A stretch of DNA of 52,961 nt from Planctomycetota bacterium (GTDB taxonomy: Bacteria > Planctomycetota > Planctomycetia > Pirellulales > UBA1268): assembly GCA_018970605.1 (NCBI GenBank), contig JAGWWA010000007.1, forward strand, positions 1 through 52,961. Reading direction: 5' to 3'. The notes beneath the pieces were generated by a model. That model had not been told where the DNA came from and did not search any database. It saw only the letters and a program-made list of their open reading frames with translations. Within the stretch, counting starts at the first letter, position 1. The number at the start of each line of letters is the position of its first letter. A program made the position numbers and the translations under genes. Positions 8,446 through 17,951 of the stretch are shown here, piece by piece.

Positions 8446-11279
8446 TGCCGGCTCTGAACGGGATGTTGACTCGTGTCGTGATGCTGACTGGTGTCGTGAT
8501 GAGGGCGCCGCAGTCGGGCATCGTCAGGCGACTCGCGGCCGTCGCATCGATCGCCTTGGGTGCTGCGGGCCCGTGCATGGGGGCGGAACCTCGGGCCGGC
8601 GTCTGGGAGCAACCGGCCGTCTCGATGCCCGTGCGGACTGCCGCGGACGACGAGGATCCGTCCGGCGAACTCGGTGCGGCGTTTACCGTGCCAACGGGGT
8701 TTGTCGTCGAGCGGCTGTTCGTGGTGCCCAAGGACGAGTTGGGGTCATGGGTCTGTCTTGCCACCGACTCCACGGGGCGGCTCATCGCCAGCGATCAAGG
8801 CGACAAGGGATTGGTTCGAATCACCCCGGCGCCGCTCGACGGCTCGGCGCCCACGCGCGTGGAGCGGATCCCCGCGGCGGTCTCCGCGGCCCAGGGGCTG
8901 CTCTGGGCCTTCGACGCACTCTACGTGGTCTGCAACGGCGGACCCGGTAGCGGCCTCTACCGCGTGCTCGATTCGGATGGCGACGACATGCCTGACCGCG
9001 TCGAGAAGCTTCGCGCGTTCGACGGCGGAGGCGAACACGGCCCCCATGCGATCCTGCCATCGCCCGACGGCCAGCGGTTGTTCGTGATCTGCGGCAACCA
9101 CACCCGGCTGCCGTTCGAGGTGACCAACGTCACCGCGCCACAGACGATGGGAGGCGTCCGGACCGATCAGCGGCGGACATCGCTGCCGCCCGGCGCCACC
9201 AGCCGCCTGCCCGCAAACTGGGACGAGGATCAGATCATCCCGCGGATGTGGGATGCCAACGGGCATGCCGTGGGCATCCTCGCGCCGGGTGGCTACGTCG
9301 TCAGCACCGATCGGGACGGCAAGGAATGGGAGGTCTGGACGGCCGGCTACCGCAACCCCTACGACATGGCGTTCAACGCCGACGGCGACTTGTTTGTCTA
9401 CGACGCCGACATGGAGTGGGACTTCGGCATGCCGTGGTACCGCCCAACCCGCGTCAACCACGCGACGAGCGGCAGCGAGCTCGGGTGGCGAAGCGGCAGC
9501 GGCAAGTGGCCCTCGGCACTGCCCGACAGCCTGCCCGCGCTGGTCGACATCGGCCCCGGTTCGCCGGTCGGCGTGACGTTCGGGTATGGCGCGTCGTTTC
9601 CCGCGAAGTACCAGCGGGCCTTGTTCGCCTGCGACTGGACGTTCGGCACGATGTACGCCATCCACCTCGAGCCCCGCGGTTCCTCGTATGTCGGCACGAC
9701 GGAGGAGTTCCTCACGCGGACTCCCCTGCCCCTCACCGACGCCACGATCGCCCGCGACGGCTGCCTCTACTTCACCGTCGGCGGACGCGGCGGCGACAGC
9801 GAACTCTTCCGGGTGCGGTACGCGGGCCGGGAGCCGACCGCCGCGGTCGATCCCCGCAACGAGGCCGGCGCCGGCGACCGCCGCCTGCGCCGCGAACTGG
9901 AGGCGCTCCATCGACGGGGCGACCAACCGGCTGCCGACGTCGCGAGGGCCCTGCCGCATCTCGGTCATCCCGATCGGTTCATCCGCTACGCCGCGAGGGT
10001 GGCGCTCGAGCACCAGCCACTCGAGATGTGGCGCGACAAAGCCCTGGCCGCTGCGGATCCGATGGGCCGCATCACCGCCGCGATCGCCGTTGCACGGCAG
10101 GGGGAGCCGGCCGATCAGCCGGCGATCTTCGCCTGCCTCGATGCCATCGATCCCGGGGTGCTCGATGACGCGGGCCGCCTCGACCTTGCCCGGGCCTGCG
10201 AACTCGCGATCGTGCGGCTTGGCGAGCCGCCCGCCGAGGTCCGGGCCGCGATCGCAGCCAAGGTCTCCCCGTTCTTTCCGTCCGGATCGTTTGATCTCGA
10301 CCGACAACTCTCCAGCCTGCTCGTCGCCGTCCGTGCACCGGGAATCGTGTCCCGCCTCGTGGGCATGCTCGCCGAACCCACCGACTCGGCCGACCTCACG
10401 AACCTTGCCCCCGACGAGGACGACCTCCGCCGTCTCGTGGAGCGGAATGCGCGGTATGGGTCGGCGGTCCGCTCGTCGCTCGAGCGGCGGTCCGACCTGA
10501 TCCAGATCCACTATGCCTACGCCCTGCGGACGGTGAAGGAGAAGGACGCCTGGTCGCTGGAGGACCGACGGACATACCTCGACTGGTTCACGAGAGCCCG
10601 CGAGTGGGGCGGAGGCAACAGTTTCGAAAAGTTCCTGACGAACATCGAGACGGAGAGTCTCGACGGGCTCAGCGATACCGAGAAGATGGCGCTGGTGGCG
10701 ATGGGCGGTCGCACGCCCTACGTGCCACCGCCGCTCCCGAAGCCGGAGGGCCCCGGCCGAAAGTGGACCGTCGCGGAGGTTTTGGCCGCGGCCGAGGAGG
10801 GCTTCAAGCCCCGCACCCGAGACTTCGAGCATGGCAAACGGACGTTCGCCGCCGCCCGCTGCATCGTGTGCCACCGGTTTTCCGGCGACGGCGGCTCCAC
10901 CGGCCCCGACCTGACGCAGGCGGGCGGACGATTTCAGGTGAAGGACGTGGTCGAGGCGATCATCGAGCCGAGCCGGGTGGTCTCCGACCAGTATCGCGCG
11001 AGTGTCGTGCAGACCGACGATGGAAAAGTCGTCACCGGCCGGATCGTGGCCGAGACGCCCGAGCAGATCACGGTGGTCACCGACCCGGAAGACGCGACGA
11101 AGGTGGTCGGTATCCGCCGCTCCAGCATCGAGGAAATCCACCAGTCATCCACGTCGCTCATGCCTGCGGGCCTGCTCGATCAGTTCAACGAGGAGGAGGT
11201 GCTCGATCTCGTCGCCTACGTGCTCTCACGAGACAAGCCAAAGGACCCCCACTTCCGCAAGCCGCCCAAGAACCCCTGA
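8445..11279 (+). CDS. PVC-type membrane-bound dehydrogenase with C-terminal heme c domain
   Basis: The 944-residue protein belongs to the large planctomycete/verrucomicrobial family with an N-terminal glucose/sorbosone-dehydrogenase-like beta-propeller (about residues 80-460, with FVVERLFVVP and GEHGPHAILPSPDG), a helical HEAT-like middle (about 480-780) and a C-terminal cytochrome c domain. The heme motif CIVCH is at residues 806-810, and the domain continues with STGPDLTQAGGRF. An N-terminal signal peptide lies around residues 28-45. The annotated ATG overlaps the previous stop, but an ATG 17 codons later (8496) would give a more typical signal peptide. It is probably a periplasmic electron-transferring oxidase of sugars or related compounds; the substrate is unknown. 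Confidence 0.88.
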   Translation: MPALNGMLTRVVMLTGVVMRAPQSGIVRRLAAVASIALGAAGPCMGAEPRAGVWEQPAVSMPVRTAADDEDPSGELGAAFTVPTGFVVERLFVVPKDELGSWVCLATDSTGRLIASDQGDKGLVRITPAPLDGSAPTRVERIPAAVSAAQGLLWAFDALYVVCNGGPGSGLYRVLDSDGDDMPDRVEKLRAFDGGGEHGPHAILPSPDGQRLFVICGNHTRLPFEVTNVTAPQTMGGVRTDQRRTSLPPGATSRLPANWDEDQIIPRMWDANGHAVGILAPGGYVVSTDRDGKEWEVWTAGYRNPYDMAFNADGDLFVYDADMEWDFGMPWYRPTRVNHATSGSELGWRSGSGKWPSALPDSLPALVDIGPGSPVGVTFGYGASFPAKYQRALFACDWTFGTMYAIHLEPRGSSYVGTTEEFLTRTPLPLTDATIARDGCLYFTVGGRGGDSELFRVRYAGREPTAAVDPRNEAGAGDRRLRRELEALHRRGDQPAADVARALPHLGHPDRFIRYAARVALEHQPLEMWRDKALAAADPMGRITAAIAVARQGEPADQPAIFACLDAIDPGVLDDAGRLDLARACELAIVRLGEPPAEVRAAIAAKVSPFFPSGSFDLDRQLSSLLVAVRAPGIVSRLVGMLAEPTDSADLTNLAPDEDDLRRLVERNARYGSAVRSSLERRSDLIQIHYAYALRTVKEKDAWSLEDRRTYLDWFTRAREWGGGNSFEKFLTNIETESLDGLSDTEKMALVAMGGRTPYVPPPLPKPEGPGRKWTVAEVLAAAEEGFKPRTRDFEHGKRTFAAARCIVCHRFSGDGGSTGPDLTQAGGRFQVKDVVEAIIEPSRVVSDQYRASVVQTDDGKVVTGRIVAETPEQITVVTDPEDATKVVGIRRSSIEEIHQSSTSLMPAGLLDQFNEEEVLDLVAYVLSRDKPKDPHFRKPPKNP

Positions 11280-11351
11280 GCGGACGGCGATTCGCGGGTC
11301 GCCGCACCGCAGCGAGGCAAACTGGGGCGGATGCGGTGGCATTTCCTGGCG

Positions 11352-11380
11352 TTGACCCGGTTTTGGGCCAGGCATAGATT
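11352..11380 (+). promoter_or_regulatory. Sigma70-type promoter upstream of dnaG-rpoD
   Basis: TTGACC (11352-11357, five of six -35 positions) and TAGATT (11375-11380, four of six -10 positions) are separated by exactly 17 bases. The predicted transcript start near 11387 leaves a leader of about 47 bases before the dnaG GTG. It lies in the only sizeable gap between the PVC heme gene and dnaG. Confidence 0.6.
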
Positions 11381-11433
11381 GCGACGGTCACCTCAACGCC
11401 GCCCGTTCTCCACGACATTTCAGGGCCCGATTC

Positions 11434-13302
11434 GTGCCGTTCCAGCCCACATCGCCGCCGCGGGACGACGTCAAGGAGCGGGTCCGGGAGGCGATCGACA
11501 TCGTCGACGTGGTCGGCTCTTACATCTCGCTGCGGCGTCAGGGCAAGGCCATGACCGGGCTCTGCCCATGGCACGAGGACTCCCGCCCAAGCCTGCAGGT
11601 GAATCCAGACCGCCAGACCTACCGCTGCTGGGTCTGCGACGTGGGAGGCGATGTCTTCTCGTTCGTGATGCGGATGGAGAAGGTCGAGTTCCGCGAGGCG
11701 CTCGAGCAGCTCGCCGACCGGGCCGGGATCGAGCTGCCGCGGGGTCGCGGTGGCCTTCCCCCCGACGACAAGGCGGCGTTGCGGTCGGTCCAGGCCTGGG
11801 CCGCCGAGCGCTTCTGCGACTGCCTCCGGTCGTCGCCCGAGGCGGCTGCAGCCCGCGAGTACCTCCGCTCCCGCGGCCTGTCGCCGGCGACGAGCGATCG
11901 CTTTCAACTCGGCTTCGCCCCGCAGGCCTGGGATTGGCTGCTGCGCCAGTCGGTCGCGGCGGGCATCGGTCGCGACGACCTCGTCAGGGCGGGCCTGGTG
12001 ATCGAGCGGGACGACCGCTCCGGCCACTATGATCGGTTCCGCGGCCGAGTGATGTTTCCGATCCGCGATCCGCAGGGACGGTGCGTGGCGTTTGGCGGCC
12101 GCGTGCTGCCCGGCGACCGGCCCGATTCCGCGAAGTACATCAACTCTCCCGAGACGCCGCTGTTCTCCAAGAGTTCCATGCTCTACGGACTCGACACGGC
12201 CCGCGAAGCGATGGCCGATTCGCGACGGGCGATCGTGGTCGAGGGTTACACCGACTGCCTCGCCGCCCGGCAGGCCGGCATCGACGATGTGGTCGCCGTG
12301 CTCGGCACCGCGCTCGGCGAGCGGCATGCGAAGCTCCTGCGGCGGTACGCCGACCGCATCATCCTCGTGCTCGACGGCGACGACGCCGGCCGCCGGCGGG
12401 CCAACGAAGTGCTCGAGGTGCTGCTCGCCGAGCCGATCGACGTCCGGATCGCGCGGATGCCCACCGGTGTCGATCCCTGCGAGATGATCCTGGAGCAGGG
12501 CCGCGACGCCTTCGAGGCCCTGGTCGCCGAAGCCTGCGACCCGCTCGACTACCGCATGGATGAGGTGCTGGCGGGCCTGGCAGCCGACGCCGGAGACGAC
12601 GCCGCGCTGGCATCGGTGGAGAGCGTCCTCAAGGCCTTGGCCGCGGCGGCCACGCGATCGAGCCTCGCCGGCTCGCAGGCCCGGCTCCGCGAGGATCAGA
12701 TCCTGGGGCGGCTCTCGCGCCGCTTCGGCCTCTCGCGAGACCTCCTGCGATCTCGGATGCTCGAACTCCGCGGCGCCGCCCCCGCGACCGCCGCCGCTTC
12801 GTCCGACGACCATCGCCCCACGCGGCTTCCCGCCTGGGACCGCGAGGTTCTGGAGGTGCTCGTCGGCGTTCCCGACAGCGTCGGACTGATCATCCGCGAA
12901 GTTGGTCCCGCCGATGTCGAGACCCCCGCCTGCCGGACGGTGATCGAAACCGCCGGCCGGCTGCATGCCTCGGGCCGGACCGTGGCCCTTGCCGACCTGC
13001 TCATGGAGCTCGTCGACCCCTCGCTCCAGAGCCTCCTTGTCGCCGTCGACGAGTCGGGGGCCGCGCGTGGCGGCCTCGATCCTCAGGAGCGGGTCAGCCA
13101 CTTCACCGAAGCCCTTCGCCGCCGCGCCGCAGAGCGGCAGGCGCACGTCGCCGCGCGGGCCTTGAAGACAAACCGACTCGATTCGCGATCCGAGGCTGAA
13201 ATCCTCGAGCGGCTGCTCGCCGAACGGCGCGCCGCGCAGGGGATGCCGGACGGGATCGCACCGTGTTCCGTACAGGCCGCTTCCGAGCCCAAGGAGGGGT
13301 GA
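11434..13302 (+). CDS. dnaG: DNA primase DnaG
   Basis: The 622-residue protein has the complete bacterial primase plan. The N-terminal zinc finger uses C44, H47, C65 and C68 ([11 protein letters not shown] ... YRCWVC). The catalytic core follows, with the TOPRIM motifs VVEGYTD and LVLDGDDAG, and a helical C-terminal region would bind the replicative helicase. DnaG lays down RNA primers at the replication fork. The start is GTG at 11434, chosen because it gives a family-typical distance to the zinc finger (a few residues longer than in E. coli). The gene precedes rpoD by 100 bases on the same strand, the dnaG-rpoD pairing of the classic macromolecular synthesis operon; rpsU is absent here. Confidence 0.95.
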   Translation: MPFQPTSPPRDDVKERVREAIDIVDVVGSYISLRRQGKAMTGLCPWHEDSRPSLQVNPDRQTYRCWVCDVGGDVFSFVMRMEKVEFREALEQLADRAGIELPRGRGGLPPDDKAALRSVQAWAAERFCDCLRSSPEAAAAREYLRSRGLSPATSDRFQLGFAPQAWDWLLRQSVAAGIGRDDLVRAGLVIERDDRSGHYDRFRGRVMFPIRDPQGRCVAFGGRVLPGDRPDSAKYINSPETPLFSKSSMLYGLDTAREAMADSRRAIVVEGYTDCLAARQAGIDDVVAVLGTALGERHAKLLRRYADRIILVLDGDDAGRRRANEVLEVLLAEPIDVRIARMPTGVDPCEMILEQGRDAFEALVAEACDPLDYRMDEVLAGLAADAGDDAALASVESVLKALAAAATRSSLAGSQARLREDQILGRLSRRFGLSRDLLRSRMLELRGAAPATAAASSDDHRPTRLPAWDREVLEVLVGVPDSVGLIIREVGPADVETPACRTVIETAGRLHASGRTVALADLLMELVDPSLQSLLVAVDESGAARGGLDPQERVSHFTEALRRRAAERQAHVAARALKTNRLDSRSEAEILERLLAERRAAQGMPDGIAPCSVQAASEPKEG

Positions 13303-13402
13303 GGGCGGCCGACTCGTCGCTGCAGTCGGTTCGACGGAATCTCCACCGTCGGATCGGGGGGCGGCCGGCGAGCGAGATAGGATGGTGAAGGAGAACCGAA
13401 GC

Positions 13403-15112
13403 ATGAAGAACCGCGTAACCCAATCCGACCTCGGCCTGCCGCAGGCCGTTCCGCCACGCCCAGCCTCAGGCCATGGTGACGCCGAACTGGTCCACCTGAT
13501 CGCGCTCGGTCGCGAACTGGGCTATCTGACCTTCGATCAGGTCAACGCCTACCTGCCCGACGAAGCGGTCGATCCCGAGAAGATCGACACGCTGCTCGTG
13601 GCGCTCGAGGAGCAGGGAATCGAACTCGTCGACACGCCGCCGGAGCCCCGCACGGCCGCGACGACCCTCGTCGCCGCCGCGCCCGCCGCCCAGCCGCGAC
13701 GGGATGAGGCGACCACCACGCCTCCTTCGAACGCGGCCAACGATCCGATCCGGATGTACCTCGCCCAGATGGCGGAGATTCCGCTGTTGTCGCGGCGTGA
13801 GGAGATCTCGCTCGCCAAGCGGATCGAGGTGACTCGGAAGCGATTCCGGCGGGCGATCCTCGGCTGCGCCTACTCGCTGCACGCGACGGTCGACACGCTC
13901 CGCAAGGTGCACGAAGGGAAGCTGCCCTTCGACCGCACCATCAAGGTGTCGCTGACCGAACGGCTCACGAAGGAGCAGATCCAGTCGCGGATGCCGCACA
14001 ATCTCGGCACCCTCGAGCACCTGATGGGCGAGAGCCGGGCGGAGTTCCGCAAGCTGATCAGCACGCGAACGAACCCCGAGGAGGTGCGGGCCGCCCGCGT
14101 GCGGTTCCGACGGCTGCGGGTGAAATCGCTCCACCTCGTGGAGGAGCTCAGCCTCCGCACGCGGCGGGTGCAGCCGTTGGTGAAGATACTCCGCGGCATG
14201 TCGTCGCGGATGGACCGTCTCCAGGCCGACCTGCGGGCCATGAAGGCGGGGAATCTCTCCTGCGACGACCGTGCCGACATGCGGAAGGAGCTTCGCGACC
14301 TGATGCTCACGACGCTCGAGAGCCCGCGGTCGCTCCGCACCCGGGTGCAGATGCTCGAGAAACTGAAGGTCGAATACGAGGCGGCGAAGCGAAACCTCTC
14401 CGCCTCGAATCTCCGGCTCGTGGTGTCGATCGCGAAAAAATACCGCAATCGCGGGCTGTCGTTCCTGGACCTCATCCAGGAGGGCAACACCGGACTGATG
14501 CGGGCGGTCGACAAGTACGAGTATCGACGCGGCTTCAAGTTCTCCACCTACGCCACCTGGTGGATCCGGCAGGCGATCACCCGGGCCATCGCCGATCAGG
14601 CCCGCACGATCCGGATTCCGGTCCACATGATCGACGTGCTCTCCAAGCTCAGGACCACGGCGAAGAAGCTCCTGCATGAGCTCGGCCGCGAGCCCTCGCC
14701 GGAGGAGATCGCCGAGGCGGCCGGCGTACCGCTCGAGGAGGCCCGCCGTGTGCTGGAGATGGGCCGACAGCCGATGAGCCTCGACAGGCCCGTCGGCGAG
14801 AGCGAGGACGCGAGTTTCAGCGAGTTCGTGGAGGACGTCGGCGTGGCCAGTCCCGCGAGTTCGACGACACACGGGTTGCTTCGCGACAAGATCGAGTCGC
14901 TCCTCAAGACCCTCACCTACCGTGAGCGCGAGATCATCCGGCTGCGATACGGCCTCACCGACGGCTACACCTACACGCTCGAGGAAGTCGGCAGGATCTT
15001 CCGTGTCACCCGGGAGCGGGTCCGGCAGATCGAGGCCAAGGCGGTGAAAAAGCTGCAGCATCCGGTCCGCGCCCGGCAGTTGGAAAACTTCATGGAGCCG
15101 TCGGTCGGCTGA
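13403..15112 (+). CDS. rpoD: Primary sigma factor RpoD (sigma70)
   Basis: The 569-residue protein contains region 1.1 ([23 protein letters not shown]), region 1.2 ([22 protein letters not shown]), a non-conserved helical insert, region 2 with the RNLRLVV-like segment [13 protein letters not shown] and the -10 recognition stretch [15 protein letters not shown], region 3, and region 4 ending with the helix-turn-helix [13 protein letters not shown]. This is a housekeeping sigma factor. The ATG at 13403 is chosen over an in-frame ATG at 13382, because AAGGAG at 13388-13393 is correctly spaced for the later codon. A strong intrinsic terminator follows at 15137. Co-transcription with dnaG is likely. 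Confidence 0.95.
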   Translation: MKNRVTQSDLGLPQAVPPRPASGHGDAELVHLIALGRELGYLTFDQVNAYLPDEAVDPEKIDTLLVALEEQGIELVDTPPEPRTAATTLVAAAPAAQPRRDEATTTPPSNAANDPIRMYLAQMAEIPLLSRREEISLAKRIEVTRKRFRRAILGCAYSLHATVDTLRKVHEGKLPFDRTIKVSLTERLTKEQIQSRMPHNLGTLEHLMGESRAEFRKLISTRTNPEEVRAARVRFRRLRVKSLHLVEELSLRTRRVQPLVKILRGMSSRMDRLQADLRAMKAGNLSCDDRADMRKELRDLMLTTLESPRSLRTRVQMLEKLKVEYEAAKRNLSASNLRLVVSIAKKYRNRGLSFLDLIQEGNTGLMRAVDKYEYRRGFKFSTYATWWIRQAITRAIADQARTIRIPVHMIDVLSKLRTTAKKLLHELGREPSPEEIAEAAGVPLEEARRVLEMGRQPMSLDRPVGESEDASFSEFVEDVGVASPASSTTHGLLRDKIESLLKTLTYREREIIRLRYGLTDGYTYTLEEVGRIFRVTRERVRQIEAKAVKKLQHPVRARQLENFMEPSVG

Positions 15113-15136
15113 CGGCGACGCAGACGCGAGGATCAT

Positions 15137-15177
15137 GCGGGCCGGACGCCGCGGCGGCGTCCGGCCCGCGGCTTTTT
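15137..15177 (+). terminator. Intrinsic terminator after rpoD
   Basis: A perfect 14-base stem (GCGGGCCGGACGCC at 15137-15150 with its complement at 15156-15169) around a 5-base loop is followed by a T5 tract at 15173-15177. It starts 24 bases after the rpoD stop and should end the dnaG-rpoD transcript before the next gene at 15245. Confidence 0.88.
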
Positions 15178-15244
15178 CCGGCCCCCCCGTCTGGTAAACT
15201 CCCGACCACGGGCGGGACGTCGCCCCGGCCTGGAATCCATCGTC

Positions 15245-15967
15245 ATGACCGTTGCCGTCGCCGCGGGACTTCTCCGCACCCTTCACCGCATGCATCGCCA
15301 GCTCGCGGATCTCGCGGAGCAGCTGGCCGCCGGCCCCCGGGCGGTCGCCGCACGCACGCGGCTGGTGCAGGCCGCCGAGGCCAAGAAGGCCGCAGCGGCC
15401 GACGACGTCAAAAAGGCCAAAGTCGTCGCCGACCAAAAGCAGCTCCAGCTGAAGTCGGCAGAGGCGAAGATCGCCGATCTCGAGGGCAAGCTCAACGCCT
15501 GCAAGACCAACCGGGAGTATCAGACGCTCCGCGACCAGGTCGCCGCCGACCGGATGGCGACCAAGGTGCTCGAAGACGAGATCCTCGAGGCGCTCGAGCG
15601 AATCGACGCCCTCAAGCCATCGGTGCCTGCCGCCGAAGCCGAGATCGAGGCGGCCAAGAAGCTGCTCGCCGAGGCCGAGGCGAAGGTCAGGTCGGAGACG
15701 GGACGGCTCGAGGCCGAGGTGGCGCGGATTCGCGGCGAACTTCAGGTGGCGGAGAAGGATCTCGGCGAGGACGTCCGCGAGAAGTACGACCGAGTCGTCA
15801 AGCAAAAGGGAGCCGACGGCATGGCCGCCGTCGATGGCGGGACCTGCGGCGGCTGCTATCAGCAGCTGACCGGCAACATGCTTTCCGACGTGCTGCTCGG
15901 CAGGATCATCATCTGCCGTAGCTGTGGCCGTCTGCTCTACATGCCGGAGTCCTCGACGTCGGCCTGA
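15245..15967 (+). CDS. Coiled-coil protein with C-terminal C4 zinc ribbon
   Basis: The 240-residue protein is almost entirely helical coiled coil rich in Lys, Glu and Ala (residues about 15-190), followed by a zinc ribbon with cysteines C201, C204, C224 and C227 (TCGGCY and CRSCG). This matches the C4-type zinc-ribbon family exemplified by chlamydial CT398, an antiparallel coiled-coil hairpin protein proposed to interact with RNA polymerase factors or secretion components. The location between rpoD and greA, two transcription genes, is in keeping with a link to RNA polymerase but does not prove it. The ATG at 15245 follows a strong terminator, so it probably has its own promoter and may be co-transcribed with greA. 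Confidence 0.82.
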   Translation: MTVAVAAGLLRTLHRMHRQLADLAEQLAAGPRAVAARTRLVQAAEAKKAAAADDVKKAKVVADQKQLQLKSAEAKIADLEGKLNACKTNREYQTLRDQVAADRMATKVLEDEILEALERIDALKPSVPAAEAEIEAAKKLLAEAEAKVRSETGRLEAEVARIRGELQVAEKDLGEDVREKYDRVVKQKGADGMAAVDGGTCGGCYQQLTGNMLSDVLLGRIIICRSCGRLLYMPESSTSA

Positions 15968-16020
15968 CGGCGTCACCGCGGGCCGCAGCCGGCCCCACGG
16001 TTCTTTTCCAGGAGATTGAG

Positions 16021-16497
16021 ATGTCTGATCGCATACCCATGACGCGTGCCGGCTATGACAAGCTCAAGGCCGAAGTCGATCATTTCGAAACGGTTGAGAT
16101 GCCGAAGCTGGCCCAGCGGGTGGCCGCCGCCCGCAGTGAGGGCGACCTCAGCGAGAACGCCGAGTACCACGGGGCGCGTGAAAGCCAAGGCATGCTCCAG
16201 GCCAAGATCAACCTGCTCCGCGACAAGCTCGCCAGGGCGGTGATCGTGGAGCGGGCCAAGGAGGCGACCGACGAGGTGGTCTTCGGCGCCACCGTGGTGG
16301 TGAAGGACCTCAAGTTTGGCGACGAGGAGATCTACGTCCTCGTCGGGGCCGGCGAGGAGGATTTCGACGCGGGTCGGATCAACGTCGCCAGCCCGCTGGC
16401 CCAGGGGCTCCTGGGCAAGAAGGTTGGCGAGAAGGTGGCCATCGACGTGCCGGCCGGCACCATGAAGCTCGAAATTCTCGAGGTGCGATTCGACTGA
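16021..16497 (+). CDS. greA: Transcription elongation factor GreA
   Basis: The 158-residue protein has the typical length and both GreA domains: the N-terminal antiparallel coiled coil with the acidic tip motif RSEGDLSENAEYH (residues about 38-50), which inserts into the RNA polymerase secondary channel, and the C-terminal FKBP-like domain ending SPLAQGLLGKKVGEKV. It stimulates transcript cleavage in backtracked RNA polymerase. An excellent AGGAGATTGAG ribosome binding region sits directly before the ATG. It follows the zinc-ribbon gene by 53 bases. Downstream are GC-rich tandem hairpins that may terminate transcription. Confidence 0.95.
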   Translation: MSDRIPMTRAGYDKLKAEVDHFETVEMPKLAQRVAAARSEGDLSENAEYHGARESQGMLQAKINLLRDKLARAVIVERAKEATDEVVFGATVVVKDLKFGDEEIYVLVGAGEEDFDAGRINVASPLAQGLLGKKVGEKVAIDVPAGTMKLEILEVRFD

Positions 16498-16502
16498 ATA
16501 CA

Positions 16503-16650
16503 CGCTCGCCGGGCCATCCTGGCCCCGGCGAGCTGGGCCCGAGGGCGTCGCATCCAGCGACGCAGTCCTCGCGCTCGCCGGGCCATCCTGGCCCCGGCGA
16601 GCTGGGCCCGAGGGCGTCGCATCCAGCGACGCAGTCCCCGCGCTCGCCGG
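16503..16650. repeat. 69-bp GC-rich tandem repeat, two full copies plus a partial third
   Basis: Units start at 16503, 16572 and 16641, an exact period of 69 bases. The second copy is nearly identical to the first, and the third stops after about 10 bases. Each unit contains a strong hairpin (GCTCGCCGGG pairing with CCCGGCGAGC around a CCATCCTGG-containing centre) and a smaller palindrome GCGTCGCATCCAGCGACGC. The array begins six bases after the greA stop. A minus-strand ORF across it is an artefact of the repeat. Confidence 0.85.
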
Positions 16651-16662
16651 GGCATGCATTCT

Positions 16663-16692
16663 GAAAAGCCCAACGCCGTGAGGCGTGGGGTA
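16663..16692 (+). repeat. GNRA-loop hairpin, dispersed family
   Basis: CCC-A-ACGCC-GTGA-GGCGT-G-GGG (16669-16690), preceded by GAAAAG, is nearly identical to the copy at 651-672. The loop differs by one base and remains GNRA. Confidence 0.75.
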
Positions 16693-16773
16693 GCCTGCCA
16701 CCAAACCCGTGTCGCGTCTGGCTTGCCGGCGGCCGCGCAGCCGGCGGGCCTGAAACGTGCCCGGCCCCAAAGA

Positions 16774-16983
16774 CGTCTCTGCCTCCGCTGCATGAACGCG
16801 GCGCCGTCTCTGTCTCCGCTGCATGAACGCACCAAAGCGACTGAAGCTCGGGGCTGCCCGTGCCCGGGAGCCGGCGTTGCTGACGAGCGGAGCCATGGAT
16901 GGCGGAGCGAAGTCAGCATCGAGCGAGTGAAGGCCTGGAAGGCCGCAGCGAGCGTCCGGTGACGGGCATGGGCAGCCCCGAGC
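16774..16983. repeat. Structured repeat segment: short direct repeat and 21-bp inverted repeat
   Basis: Two direct copies of a 20-odd-base unit containing CTCCGCTGCATGAACGC lie at about 16775-16800 and 16805-16830. They are followed by an inverted repeat with 21-base arms at 16846-16866 and 16963-16983 (one mismatch, core GGGCTGCCCG / CGGGCATGGG). The 96 bases between the arms hold several GAGCG/GGAGC motifs and a small stem GGCC TGGAA GGCC. No ORF with coding character crosses it. It could be a small non-autonomous element or a structured RNA. Confidence 0.6.
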
Positions 16984-17002
16984 GGTGCGTTAGAGCCAGC
17001 GT

Positions 17003-17033
17003 GCCCCCATCGCTTACGCGATTGGGCTTCCTG
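17003..17033 (-). repeat. GNRA-loop hairpin, dispersed family (minus orientation)
   Basis: On the minus strand this reads GCCCA-ATCGC-GTAA-GCGAT-GGGGG, with the flank TCAGGAA. It matches the copy at 735-757 in inverted orientation and lies 38 bases beyond the stop of the convergent gene at 17071. Confidence 0.75.
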
Positions 17034-17070
17034 ACGAACCGAGCGGCGCGGGGTCGCCCGACCATGGCAC

Positions 17071-17862
17071 TCAGCGGCTCGCGAGCACTCCGTCGGCAAC
17101 GAAGGACGCGATCTTCTCGGCCATGCGATCCACGCCCGCGTCGTTGTCCATGGCAGCGGTCGCTTCCTCGCACCACAACGTCCATACCACGGCGCCGTCG
17201 GCACCGATCAGTCGCACCGACGCGCCGAGCGAGGCATCCAAGCCCTGCTCGCTCGGCAGTGCCATCAGCATGCCGTGCACGCCTGCGTCGGCGTCCCAGG
17301 CCGCCGGCGCGTGCTCGATGGCCATGCCCCGCTCGTCGATGTCACGCCGCGACACCGGCAGGATCACCGAGATGCCGCCGATCCGGCCAAGCCGCTCGCC
17401 AATCGCCTCGGCGAGCGGCCCGGTCAGGCCCCGCACCGCGGGTTCGGCGTCAAACTCCACGACCAGCACCACCGGACGGGGTGTGCCCGGTGGCAGCGGC
17501 GTACGCGCCGCCACCTGCACGGGCGTGTGCGGTGTCGCCTCCAGTCGGCAGTCGCCCGCCGGGATCGAGACGCGGATCGCGTCGCCGCGGCCGGCGGCTG
17601 CCGCATAGCGCTCGAGTTTTCGCCGCACGTCGTCCACCATCACCCGCGCCGGTGTCACCGCCCCCCCGCGGCCGCCAGCGCTGCGGGAAAGCACATCCGC
17701 CTCGATCGCCTGCGGGGAAACGCTGCGGCCTCCGGTGGCGATCGCATGATCGGCCAGATACCGCAGGAGCTGCCGGTGTCGGGGTGAGTCTCGGAACTCG
17801 GAATGCTCGACGATCCGCTCGACGTGCAGCCTGAGATCGCTGGCGGACACGAGAGGATCCAT
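17071..17862 (-). CDS. Regulator-like protein with cyclase/TolB-type N-terminal domain
   Basis: The 263-residue product begins with a roughly 100-residue region (FRDSPRHRQLLRYLADHA ... DDVRRKLERY ... IRVSIPAGDCRLE). This closely resembles the N-terminal domain found in front of adenylate cyclase, TolB-like and TPR proteins. The second half (VVLVVEFDAEP ... GPLAEAIGERLGRIGGISVILPVSR) resembles the TolB amino-terminal-like domain that usually follows. No cyclase catalytic domain, TPRs or DNA-binding output are present, so this is a minimal form. I prefer the ATG at 17862 because it starts just before the conserved domain; an upstream in-frame start exists at 17928. It probably acts in signalling, but no partner is evident. 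Confidence 0.6.
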   Translation of the reverse strand: MDPLVSASDLRLHVERIVEHSEFRDSPRHRQLLRYLADHAIATGGRSVSPQAIEADVLSRSAGGRGGAVTPARVMVDDVRRKLERYAAAAGRGDAIRVSIPAGDCRLEATPHTPVQVAARTPLPPGTPRPVVLVVEFDAEPAVRGLTGPLAEAIGERLGRIGGISVILPVSRRDIDERGMAIEHAPAAWDADAGVHGMLMALPSEQGLDASLGASVRLIGADGAVVWTLWCEEATAAMDNDAGVDRMAEKIASFVADGVLASR

Positions 17863-17951
17863 GACGCTGCCGAGCCGGGTGGGAGCCGACCACTCGTCGT
17901 GGTGGGTCAGCCTGACATCGTAACACACCCCCGATCATCGCGGCATGCCGC

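Noticed and set aside
8811-8830. GGTTCGAATCACC segment resembling a tRNA T-arm
   Set aside because: It lies in frame inside the PVC heme gene. No acceptor stem, D-arm or anticodon arm can be formed around it.
8745-11141. 798-residue minus-strand ORF over the PVC heme gene
   Set aside because: Antisense shadow. The plus-strand frame has clear signal peptide, propeller and heme motifs.
13466-15976. 836-residue ORF on the minus strand over rpoD and the zinc-ribbon gene
   Set aside because: It is the antisense shadow of two certain genes in GC-rich DNA. It has no recognisable domain and crosses the rpoD terminator.
16503-16650. Tandem repeats as a CRISPR array
   Set aside because: The units are contiguous with no unique spacers, and no cas gene is present.
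16332-17204. 290-residue minus-strand ORF across the 69-bp repeats
   Set aside because: It encodes only the translated tandem repeat and overlaps both greA and the regulator gene.
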